From contig OZ059897.1 in NCBI GenBank assembly GCA_964057225.1, positions 5,332,001 to 5,396,000 on the forward strand: 64,000 nt of DNA, given 5' to 3'. A model generated the notes under the pieces. The model did no database searches. It was not told where the DNA came from and saw only the letters and a program-made list of their open reading frames with translations. The position numbers and the translations under genes are program-made. This DNA comes from Auanema rhodensis. Its lineage: Eukaryota; Nematoda; Chromadorea; Rhabditida; Rhabditidae. This document shows positions 1-11,104 of this stretch, piece by piece; within the stretch, counting starts at the first letter, position 1; the number at the start of each line of letters is the position of its first letter.

Positions 1-805
1 ATTCTTTAGCGTTATGGGTACATGTGGTGTACAGCTATTTATCATATTTTTATGAACACAACTTTTGCCATGTGGTACATGTGTAGTGCACCTGTTTTAA
101 CGATCTTATCGAATTAACCTTCGATATGTGTTTCATTAAATTTAGTTTAAATATTTATTACTTCTTATCGAATTAACCTTCGATATGAGTTCCATTGATT
201 AACCCATAAGAGGTACGGTGAACATATTGATTACCTTTTAAATTTATTTAAATAATTAAAAACAATATATATGAGAAATAATTTATTCAGTTTTAAAGAT
301 ACAATTAAAAAATATATAAATATTAAAATACATTTAAAAAGAAATATTATTAAAAATATATTTAAAAAGAAACAATTAAATAATAATATTTACAAATACA
401 ATTTAAAATATATATAAATATTAAAAATACATTTAAAAAGAAACAATTAAATAATAATATTTCCAAATACAATTTAAAATATATATAAATATTAAAAATA
501 CATTTAAAAAGAAATAAGTTTAAAAATATTTACAAATACAATTAACAAATATATAAATAATAAAAATTCATTTAAAATAATACATTAAAAAATAATTTTT
601 AAAAAAAAATCATGCATTTTGATTCATGCGCAGGCTCGAGAGCCTGCCTCGGGAGGAAAAGTATATTTTTGACAGCTGACGCCGAAAATATGATTTTGAC
701 AGCTGACGCCCCCAAAAGTATGATTTTGACAGCTGACGCCCTCAAAAGTATGTTTTTAGCAACTGTTTGGGGGCGTGGTTAGTAAATTCGGCATGGCTCT
801 CTACT
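1..805 (-). repeat. Polinton terminal repeat, copy A
   Basis: Read from 805 leftward the repeat starts AGTAGAGAGCCATGCC. It then has about four subterminal ~30-bp units built on CAGCTGACGCC (665-760), a perfect palindrome CAGGCTC-GA-GAGCCTG near 630-645, an A-rich array of ~71-bp units (about 300-600), and two TATCGAA/TTCGATA palindromes (107-126, 166-185). It matches 4790-5925 nearly throughout, but copy B carries about 300 bp of extra tandem units. The inner end lies outside the window. Confidence 0.8.
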
Positions 806-808
806 TAC

Positions 809-3800
809 GCTCCTCATACCAAATATTGAATGAAGCTAGGTCTTCTGCTTTCATTCTAGCAGTACAATAGTAATGCTTTGGTGGCAAGGATGGTAGCACT
901 TTGCCATAATTTATTGGGTGGTTAAAGAGGTATGGGAATTGTCCTTTACTCATATCAGGTACACCAAATGCCTTGGGTAACGCTGATAAGGGTAAAGGCA
1001 CTAGTAAATAACTATCTTTAAAACATAAATGGTTAATGTTTTGACCTCTTAATGGCTTGACAACCATGCTAATAATCTTGGTCCCATTTAAAATGGGGTC
1101 AGGATATATTCCACGGTTTATCAGCCTAGACACCAAGAAATGTATGTCAAAGCGCGACCCGTTGTGCGCAATCAAAATTGCATTATCATTCTCAGAAAAG
1201 TTGAGTAACCAATCAAGGAAACGATCTGTTACAGACCATTCACTATCACCTTGTTGGTACCCAAAATGGCCCTCCTTGGTTGTGCATTTCTCACAGGAAT
1301 TGGCATCTATACAACTTTCACAAAATTTGTTATACACAACCATATTGGGCCATTGTTCATCTGCATATTCATGAACATTTGTGCCGTTTTTTAACACAAC
1401 TGTTTCAAAGTCATAAAATATAATCTTAAACAAGTAAGCATTACACTTGTAAAGATGTTAAATACAAACCTTGAACTTTTCTTGCTTCTTTTTTAGCTGA
1501 GCCTTCTTCTTGTCGTTAGGTGGAACCCAACAACAAGAGTGCTCTTCAGGCTTTGTCTGACCGCACTTTTTGCAGAATTTTTCATTGCAATTGTGCGGTC
1601 TATCAGCACGGACCATGTGATAGTGATCACACGCCACACATGTCTGAATTTAAGCTTGTTATGTACAACTTTAAATTTTCACAAAATACCTTGAATTTTT
1701 GGCAGGCTTTTCGCAAATGCCTATCGAAGCATTGTTGAGTTTTAAACAAAACTCTACAACTATCACACCTCACGCTACTCTCAACCACATTCCCCATCGC
1801 ATTACAATTATAGGTGTGGCATTTTTTACATTTGGCTTTACATCTATGCAACACTGTATTGTAAGATAACTTACAGTGTTGACATATAATACCATCAAAA
1901 ATTTTCGAACGACTACCAGCTGTAATACAATCATAGTGATTATTTCGGTAACCTAGTGTTACCAATTTGCTAGCCGCTTCATTAAATATTTTCTGGATAG
2001 TGTACATACGCTGTCCAGGCGGTCTAGCATATACTACAAACTTATAGTTTGTATTACAGCTGGCAATAATGTTTAAATGAATTAAATTATAATTTGGTAA
2101 ATCTACAGAAATACCACACCTATTTAATAAATTGATATGGTGTGGCTGATTTGGCAATAAGATGTAATTGCGACGAAGGTTTTGCAGCCTTCGCTTCTCA
2201 TCGCCATCTTCAGTGGCCAGCTCGTCAGCTTTCCACATTCCCACAACTGCTGATCTAGCCAGACAATGTGAGTCAGTGTTGGCAATGGTTCCAGGTATTT
2301 TGAGTTCGGGGTCAAAATAAAACCCGACTCTACCTTCACCAGGCATCAGGCTTGGCTGCGCTGGCCTTTCATCAAACACATACATCTCAATATTCATTGC
2401 CTGGCTGATCACAGCCTCTCGTTTTGATTGCTGCACCTTGCTGATGGCATTCATAATGGCTACGCCATCCAGATGCTCCCTTCTACGAAAGTCCATAAAT
2501 ATGGAGCCCTTTTCAAAGGAAGGGTGCTCAATTGATAAACAAAATAAGGCTTTTTGCTTATCAGGCACACCGCTTTCAGCAAGACAACGATCAAGGAATT
2601 CGTTGAATAACCGCGGCATGATAACATGCATTGGTTCATCAACATTTTCCAAGTGTGGGAACGTGAGCGATCGAACGACCACGTTGGTAAAACGACCGGT
2701 GCGTTTTATGCGCCGGTGTGACCACTATAATAAACAACATTTATAACAGTTTACATGCTTTTTTTATTTTTATTTTTAAAAGTTTAAATAAAAATAGTTT
2801 TAAGAATATATATGAATTGTTTCATCTTTTGCTTAAAATTATTATGTCTCTTTGTTTGTTATAGTCGTTATTTTTTTTTTATTTAATTGAAATGTTTTCA
2901 AATATATGTTTAGTTTGTTTCAAAACGATTAGAAAAATACAAAATATTTAAATGTTTCAGTTTTTGAGCATCATTTTTTTTTTAATGTTTAAAAATTTAA
3001 TAAATAAAAATTAAATAATAGTAGAATTATAAAATTGTTTAAAATATATATAAATAAAAGAGATGAAGTGAAATGGTTTAGAAAATACAAAATATTTAAA
3101 TGTTTCAGTTTTTGAGCATCACAATATTGAAATTTAAATGTTTTTTAGTGATTAAAAATTTAATAAACGAAATTATGAAAAAGTGATAGAAATTTAAATT
3201 TGTTCAAGATATGTGATTAAATAAAAGAGATGAAGTGAAATGGCTTAGAAAATATAAATCAATTTCATGTTTCAGTTTTTGAGCATCACAATATTGAAAT
3301 TTAAATGTTTTTTTAATGATTAAAAATTTAAAAAATGAAATTATGAAATAGTGGTAGAAATATAAAATTGTTTAAAATAGATGGAGTGAAATGGTTTAGA
3401 AAAAAAACAAAATATTTAAATGTTTCTGTTTTTGCGCATCAAAATATTTAAATTTAAGTGTAATTTAATGATTAAAAAGTTTAATAAATAAAAATTATAA
3501 AGTAGTGGTAAAAATTTAAAATTGTTTAAAATATGAAATTAAATAAAAGAGATGGAGTGAAATGATTTGAAAAATACAAAATATTTAAATGTGTCAGTTT
3601 TTGAGCATCAAAATATTTAAATTTAAGTGTATTTTAATGAATAAAAATTTAATAAATGATATTATGGCATGGATTTGGGATAAGATTTTATTTTATTTTT
3701 CAAAAAGCCACCAAATGTATGATGATTTGTTTAAAAATAGATGGCAGAATTCAAAATTGCTCAAGATATGTAATCAAATAAAAGATATAGAGTGAAAAGA

Positions 3801-4258
3801 ATTGTAACATGAAAAAAAAAAAGGTTAAAAGCTCGTACCTTTATTTGACAAACATCGTTGAAGGATGAACCGCCTCCTAATTGTTCTCCACTAGTTGATG
3901 GCATCTCGGGATTCCATTCTCTGGAAAAAATAAATTTCATGCTTTTTCATTATATGATAGCTTACTCATTATCGCTGTCATCCAAGGTGATAACTTCAAT
4001 AACCCTTGATGACGAGGGACCACTATTGGAAGTGGTTATTGCGGGGTCACACAGCTCAACACCACCACTCTCGGTAAGTTTTATGCGCTTACTAAAAAAA
4101 AAACAAAGATGTATATTTTAAAAATATTGTTAAATTACCTGAGTTGATAAATTTCCTCATAATCGAACCCCAACTCTTCACATACACGCTTATAACTGAA
4201 AATAAATATTTTAATTAAAAAAAAAAGATAGGAAAAAACACAACCTGTTAGCAGCCAT
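809..4258 (-). CDS. Polinton-type DNA polymerase B, 3'-truncated
   Basis: Seven exons fit in frame: 4258-4245, 4195-4139, 4091-3966, 3920-3839, 2724-1690, 1643-1470 and 1424-809. Exons 1-4 give an acidic, probably disordered leader containing a SUMO-interacting-like stretch (VIEVITLDDSD). Exon 5 is the long N-terminal polymerase region, ending in CxxC zinc-ribbon pairs (CKKCHTYNC, CDSC) that exon 6 continues (CVACDHYH, CKKCG). Exon 7 is the 3'-5' exonuclease: Exo I FYDFET (Asp/Glu) and Exo II AHNGSRFD (Asn, Phe, Asp). The last codons run into a donor (GAGC/GTAAGT at 808) that abuts the terminal repeat end at 805, so the palm, fingers and terminal-protein parts are absent here. The exons show no frameshift, so the break looks recent or the rest lies elsewhere. 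The element may be inert. Confidence 0.72.
2920..3800. repeat. ~165-bp tandem repeat inside polymerase intron 4
   Basis: About five diverged AT-rich units repeat at roughly 160-170 bp. Each carries a core like TTAAATGTTTCAGTTTTTGAGC and a GAGATGAAGTGAAATGG box, seen near 2935, 3085, 3250, 3400 and 3570. The whole array lies between exon 4 (ends 3839) and exon 5 (starts 2724) of the polymerase gene and has no supported reading frame. It inflates this intron to 1.1 kb, against about 50 bp for the others. Confidence 0.75.
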
Positions 4259-4605
4259 TGTATCTTGTTAGAATAAAATTATGCAAACTCTGAGAGGTAG
4301 TTATCCATATTTCATTTTACACATTTATATTACACTTCATTGCAAGAACAGTCAGTTGTTTTATTGTCACGTAACAATGTTGCCAACACTCAACATTGTA
4401 TCATATTACAGCTGTCAACAGTGGCAGTTGCCAATCCGCTGTTAATAAATACGCATGTATTGTTGTGGTCAGCGCAACTGTTTCAACAATCTTATCGAAT
4501 TAATCATCGATATGTGTTCTTTGAGTTAGGGTATTAGAATATTAGTAATATACACACTAAAACTTTTTCTATATACTCTTCTTTCCAAGTAATTTGAGAA
4601 TATTA
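4259..4605. other. 5' flank of polymerase, no gene
   Basis: This AT-rich stretch upstream of the polymerase start probably holds its promoter. It contains one degenerate TATCGAA/ATCGATA palindrome at 4493-4512 and merges into the tandem units of terminal repeat copy B. I see no supported coding sequence. Confidence 0.5.
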
Positions 4606-5308
4606 GAAATCTTGATGCATATGCTATACAGCTATTTGTTATACTTTAATGAACAAGTGCTTTGCCATTTGGTTCATTGTAGGTCAACGTATCTGTTTCA
4701 CCAATCTTATCGAATTGATATTCGATATGTGTTCCATTAACATTTTTGATACTAAAAACTATATACCCATGACCCCTTGGCATAGTAAGTATTCTTTAGC
4801 GTTATGGGTACTTGTGCTGTACAGCTATTTATCATATTTTTATGAACAAAACTTTTGCCATGTGGTACATGTGTGGGGCAGCGCACCTGTTTTAACGATC
4901 TTATCGAATTAATCTTCGATATGTGTTCCATTGGAAACAACACAATTGTTTGTGAATCCTATCGAATTAACCTTCGATATGTGTTTTATTGAGTTAGTAT
5001 ATTAGAATATACTAATATAAAATTTAAAAAAAAAAGGTTCTTTAAACTATTCTTTCATGTAATTTGAAAATATTAGACAACTTGGTACATGTGGTGTACA
5101 GCTATTTATCATATTTTTATGAACAAAACGTTTGCCATGTGGTTCTTGTGTGGGTCAGTGCACCTGTTTTAACGATCTTATCGAATTAACCTTCGATATG
5201 TGTTCCATTAACTTTTGTATTTCATATCGTTCTTATCGAATTAACTTTCGATATGTGTTCCATTAACTTTTGTATTTCATATCGTTCTTATCGAATTAAC
5301 CTTCGATA
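4493..5308. promoter_or_regulatory. Cluster of TATCGAA-N6-TTCGATA palindromes
   Basis: The 20-base dyad TATCGAATTAACCTTCGATA or a close variant occurs at 4493, 4708, 4902, 4960, 5179, 5234 and 5289, plus 107 and 166 in copy A and inverted at 6338 in the right arm. Conservation of both half-sites in diverged surroundings suggests a bound dyad, for example by an element-encoded or host factor. Function is inferred. Confidence 0.45.
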
Positions 5309-5310
5309 TG
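4606..5310. repeat. ~140-bp tandem units of terminal repeat copy B
   Basis: Three long units (about 4606-4741, 4790-4932, 5070-5200) share a block with GTACAGCTATTTATC, then TTTGCCATGTGGT, and end in the TATCGAA palindrome followed by ATGTGTTCCATTAA. Shorter partial units repeat the palindrome at 5234 and 5289. Copy A (1-190) has only one full unit, so the number of units differs between copies. Confidence 0.75.
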
Positions 5311-6365
5311 AGTTCCATTGATTAACCCATAAGAGGTACGGTGAACATATTGATTACCTTTTAAATTTATTTAAATAAATAAAAAAACAATATATATGAG
5401 AAATAATTTATTCAGAAAAGTTTTAAAGATACAATTAAAAAATATATAAATATTAAATACATTTAAAAAGAAATATTATTAAAAACACATTTAAAAAGAA
5501 ACAATTAAATAATAATATTTACAAATACAATTTGAAATATATATAAATATTAAAAATACATTTAAAAAGAAACAATTAAATAATAATATTTACAAATACA
5601 ATTTGAAATATATATAAATATTAAAAACACATTTAAAAAGAAACAATTAAATAATAATATTTACAAATACAATTTGAAATATATATAAATATTAAAAATA
5701 CATTTAAAAAGAAATAATTTTAAAAATATTTAGAAAATATATAAATTTTTAAAATATCATGCATTTTGATCCATGCGCAGGCTCGAGAGCCTGCCTCTTG
5801 ATGAAAAGTATATTTTTGACAGCTGACGCCCCCAAAAGTATGATTTTGACAGCTGACGCCCTCAAAAGTATGTTTTTAGCAACTGTTTGGGGGCGTGGTT
5901 AGTAAATTCGGCATGGCTCTCTACTATGGTTACCACGCCCCCAAACAGTTGCTAAAAACATATTTTTGAGGGCGTCAGCTGCTAAAATCATACTTTTGGG
6001 GGCGTCAGCTGTCAAAATCATATTTTCGGCGTCAGCTATCAAAAATATACTTTTCCTCCCGAGGCAGGCTCTCGAGCCTGCGCATGGATCAAAATGCATG
6101 ATTTTTTTTTTTTTTAAATCTTTTTTTAAATTATTTTTTTTAAATGAATTTTTATTATTTATATATTTGTTAATTGTACTTTTTAAATATTATTAAAATT
6201 ATTTCTTTTTTAATTGTATCTTTTAAATATTATTAAAATTATTTCTTTTTAAATGTATTTTTTTTATTTATTTAAATATTTTTAAAAGGTAATCAATGTG
6301 TTCACCGTACCTCTTATGGGTTATTCAATGGAACTCATATCGAAGGTTAATTCGATAAGAAGTAG
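5290..6365. repeat. Large palindrome: two terminal repeats head to head
   Basis: Copy B ends at 5925 in CTCTCTACT. Starting at 5926 the sequence reads back as an inverted copy of the same repeat (ATGGTTACCACGCCCCC, the CAGCTG subterminal units, the CTCGAG-centred palindrome at 6067-6083, an A/T-rich stretch, then the TATCGAA dyad at 6338). The right arm lacks the outermost ~20 bases, and its A-rich array is much shorter than the left arm's (about 5450-5740). Arms diverge by scattered substitutions and small indels. Confidence 0.85.
5450..5740. repeat. ~71-bp A-rich tandem array in copy B
   Basis: Four near-identical units of about 71 bp contain AAATATTAAAAATACATTT, AAAGAAACAATTAAATAATAA and TATTTACAAATACAATTTGAAA. 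The same array with fewer units lies at about 330-560 in copy A. It is non-coding and likely an internal part of the terminal repeat. Confidence 0.8.
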
Positions 6366-6371
6366 AAGTTA

Positions 6372-6566
6372 ATTTTTTCGTTGAAAAACATTGTCCATCG
6401 TCTTCGTCTTGAAAAAAGGAATCTAAAAACATCTACTTTTTGTGAAATTATTTAGAAATTTTTCGGGAAAATTTTTGTCAAAATGTTTTTGGAAGCAATG
6501 TTGGGTGTACATGGGAACTCAACATACACTAATGCATTATTTTTCAAACGATCATAACTAATTTTT
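6372..6566 (+). repeat. ~195-bp direct repeat, copy 1
   Basis: It begins ATTTTTTCGTTGAAAAACA and ends CGATCATAACTAATTTT, and matches 6723-6916 with only a handful of substitutions. The two copies are offset by 351 bp. The sequence is non-coding, and the family is not recognised. Confidence 0.8.
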
Positions 6567-6722
6567 GTATAGAGCGTTTATCAATGTAGTATAGTGCATT
6601 CGATGCGGATTTTTAAGCTGCGTTGATCTGTGTTATCAGATTTGAGTTAGCTTAAAAATGCACCGAGATATCAACTGATATAGGTTCACACTTATATCCT
6701 CGATTTTCACCCTGAAGAAATG

Positions 6723-6916
6723 ATTTTTTCGTTGAAAAACATTGTCCATCGTCTTCGCCTTGAAAAAAGGAATCCAAAAACATCTACTTTTTGTGAAATT
6801 ATTTAGCAATTTTTCGGGAAAATTTTTGTCAAAATGTTTTTGGAATCAATGTTGAGTGTACATGGAAACTCAACATACACTAATGCATTATTTTTCAAAC
6901 GATCATAACTAAATTT
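6723..6916 (+). repeat. ~195-bp direct repeat, copy 2
   Basis: Second copy of the 6372-6566 unit. The 156 bp between the copies is unique. The pair could be the ends of a small non-autonomous element or a local duplication next to the Polinton block. Confidence 0.8.
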
Positions 6917-7365
6917 TCTGTTAACCTTATCTGTTATCCATCACTTTTCAAATGGTTATACTCATAAATATAGAATAAAATTTGAAGCATGTTTTAAGTG
7001 GCTGAAACGTTTCTTCAAGCTTATCGTGAATTGTCTTTCAAATAGTTGCACCGCGGGTCTTTGTTGCTCAATTGTGAAATTAATGCAAAGCTAAATTTGC
7101 AAAGTCGTTAAAGGTGCGGGTTAAGTCAGGATAGTGTTCATAATAATTTTTTTTCAATTTTTTCGAAGGCTTAGCCTGAACAGAAGTAAAATGCAGGATA
7201 TGAACATGTATGACTTCGAATGTGTAGTATTATCTAATTACATACAATTTATAAAATATTTATTACTATAATCATTTTTCGAAACTATAATTTAACTGTA
7301 ATTTACATCTCACTCGTGTTGTCAGCATGTTGAAGAGCCTATAATATAAATATAAGTAAATACTG
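6917..7365. other. Intergenic, 3' flank of spermidine synthase
   Basis: Besides ordinary AT-rich sequence, this holds the presumed 3' UTR of the minus-strand gene that ends at 7366. No gene is seen. Confidence 0.6.
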
Positions 7366-8898
<1,533 letters not shown>

Positions 8899-9290
8899 TG
8901 TTTTGCAAAGGAATAACTGTTGCTCCTTATCAGTTAATTGACTTTTATTTCCAATCTTATTTGCTATTTGATACTCTAAAGTCACAATCATGAAATTGAT
9001 TAGGGTGATAACGTCTTCATAGTAAAATGTCTTCAGCAAATTATCGATTTCCAAATTTAGATTTTGCTCGTGTTCGAAATATAATGCACGTATTAAATTT
9101 ATAATTTGATAAGCTTAATTGATATAGCAAATAATATAAACAAAAGAGCACAAAAAATAACTGGAAAATCAAGGATTATGTTCATCTCTACGCACAACAA
9201 TAAAACAACTGACGATCAATAAAGCGTTAAGGCGTTGATGCCTATTCAACTCGCTACTAATGCATATCTTGCTGAACATTGATAGTTACT

Positions 9291-9328
<38 letters not shown>

Positions 9329-9567
9329 TTTAAATGGTTTTTTCTGTTGATTTGTTTATTGTGTACGTTATGAAATAGTTACGCCACGAAACGTACTATG
9401 ACACAATTTTATTCAATCGATTGCACATGAAGAAAGCAGAATCGGCTTTTTCAAAATTATTGCTTTCAATTCTTCTTTTATGATTTTTCTGTGTTGTGTT
9501 TTAAGTTCATTAATGTGATGAATCATGAGGTGTCGTTTATTTTCTTAGCGATTGTAAATTATTACAT
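8899..9567. promoter_or_regulatory. Shared upstream region of spds-1 and R3HDM4-like genes
   Basis: 669 bp lie between two divergent start codons. It includes a (TA)n run at about 9294-9327 and AT-rich sequence otherwise. Both promoters must lie here or in 5' UTR introns, but no specific element can be assigned. Confidence 0.5.
9294..9327. repeat. (TA)n microsatellite
   Basis: About 17 uninterrupted AT dinucleotides lie between the divergent genes. Confidence 0.95.
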
Positions 9568-10910
9568 ATGGGATTGGGAAGAGAAATTGAAGAAACGCGC
9601 CCTCTTAGGGTAGAGAATTTACCCGAGCAAAATGAGTTAATTATTTTTGCATTAATATATATTTTCCATTTTGTTCAGGGATTCAGTTGAGAGCGATGCT
9701 TCAGATTTTCAGACTACTAATTTGACTGATACCCTGCAATCACAAGCTGAAAAAAACAAGTTGAAGAGAGAGGAAAGACGGTTTGCCTACTTCGTAGTGA
9801 ATATAACCTTGCTTTATTAATTTCAGAGTAAGGCGGCTATTAGAGGATTTTTCCTTAGACGGTATTCGTCCGAAAAGAAATGCAGGATATCGTAAAACAA
9901 GACGGTATTTTCATAGTTAGTATTAGGATTATTATTTTTTCCTTATTGTGTCTCACTTCAGCCACTGAACTTATTGATTCCGTAGACAAAGATGATATTT
10001 GTCTGGACTTTTCTGATATGGTTCCTCACTCAGCTTCTCCATTTGGGAAATTACTAACGGATAAAGAAAGCATGAAGGTTATTCTGATTTTATATTTATA
10101 TATATATATATATGAAAAATTTATTATAGATTTGGATTGAGTTTGTAGAACGAGATGAGAAAGAACAAAGACTATTGTTGTTGAAAAAAACAAAAAACGA
10201 GATCACACCAGTGCATTCAAATTCAAAAGATTTTGTTGCTATTTCTGCCAAGGATCTTCAAACGGATCTTCGTCAACGTATCTTTTAATTGTTTTATAAG
10301 TTCAGTATATAATTTTGTTTGTAGTTCACCCTGCGTCATATTCGTTGTTGAAACCTAAGGATTGCTATGATCGCATTGACAGTAACAGTAAAAAGCTCTT
10401 GTTCAATCGAATGTATTATTGGGTTAGTTACTTTTATTTCTGACTAGCTAATATGGAAGTGACAAGCTTCGTTGGGAGTTATTCTGATTTAAATAAGCAA
10501 TTAACATAGAAATGAGCTACACAATAAATGGTTTTCTGCAAAAACTAAACTAAAAAAATATGAAGTTTTGTATTTTACAAGCATATCATAAAGAATCATT
10601 TTACAGAAGTTCATAGATCAATTGGAAGGAGAGTTACGCTGCTTTTTTGTTTCTGATCCTGCTGGAACATTTGTTTCAATATTTGAATCAAGAATTCAAA
10701 GATCTTTATGTCACGCTGTAGCCCAATACCTAAATCTTTCCTCGAAAAGTAATTGACATTTCAGTTTCTTCATTCTCTTGATATATTATAGGTTGTACTG
10801 AACCCGAAAGTGGCCAACGCATTACAGAGTTCACAAATGTTCAGTCTGAGCTTATTTATCCTACCATGAAACTAGTGCCATACATGCAAAAAATGCGAGC
10901 ACGACGATAA
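9568..10910 (+). CDS. R3H-domain protein, R3HDM4-like
   Basis: Eight exons (9568-9635, 9679-9780, 9827-9915, 9962-10077, 10130-10277, 10325-10422, 10607-10748, 10792-10910) total 882 nt, 293 aa. The C-terminal third carries the R3H single-strand nucleic-acid-binding signature: DQLEGELRCFFVSDP, then SRIQRSLCHAVAQYLNL with Arg239-x3-His243, and ends ...KMRARR. A helical charged segment (IWIEFVERDEKEQRLLLLKK) and this layout resemble vertebrate R3HDM4, a poorly characterised nuclear protein. The first donor is at AATGA/GTTAAT (the only one keeping frame) and the third uses ATA/GTTAGT; a closer-looking donor at CG/GTATTT would bring an immediate stop. Function is not established. Exons 1 and 3 are the least certain. 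Confidence 0.83.
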
Positions 10911-11104
10911 TATTATGTTACAGTAATTACTATTTTAAGCTACTAAAACACTTTTATTTATTCAAAGGCTTACTAAGTTGGTTTTTCTCTTATCTTAGAT
11001 TGGTGTGTGAGATGAATATAATACTTTATTCTTCTTATTTTTTATATACAGACAATTTTCAAAAAAATGTTGATTGTGCTCTGTATGAGCGGAGTTCGAC
11101 CTTA

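Larger units (their letters stand above)
1..6365. mobile_element. Rearranged Polinton/Maverick region
   Basis: This block holds a truncated protein-primed-type DNA polymerase B gene on the minus strand (809-4258), flanked by copies of one long terminal repeat. A copy at 1-805 matches 4790-5925 in direct orientation, and 5926-6365 is an inverted partial copy. The repeat ends in AGTAGAGAGCCATGCC, and Polintons are known for termini starting with AG, long inverted repeats and a family-B polymerase. I see no integrase, ATPase, protease or capsid gene, so this is a deleted or recombined derivative and not a full element. The left edge is beyond the window. Confidence 0.75.

Noticed and set aside
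1-6365. Complete autonomous Polinton
   Set aside because: No integrase, packaging ATPase, protease or capsid genes and no polymerase palm region were found.
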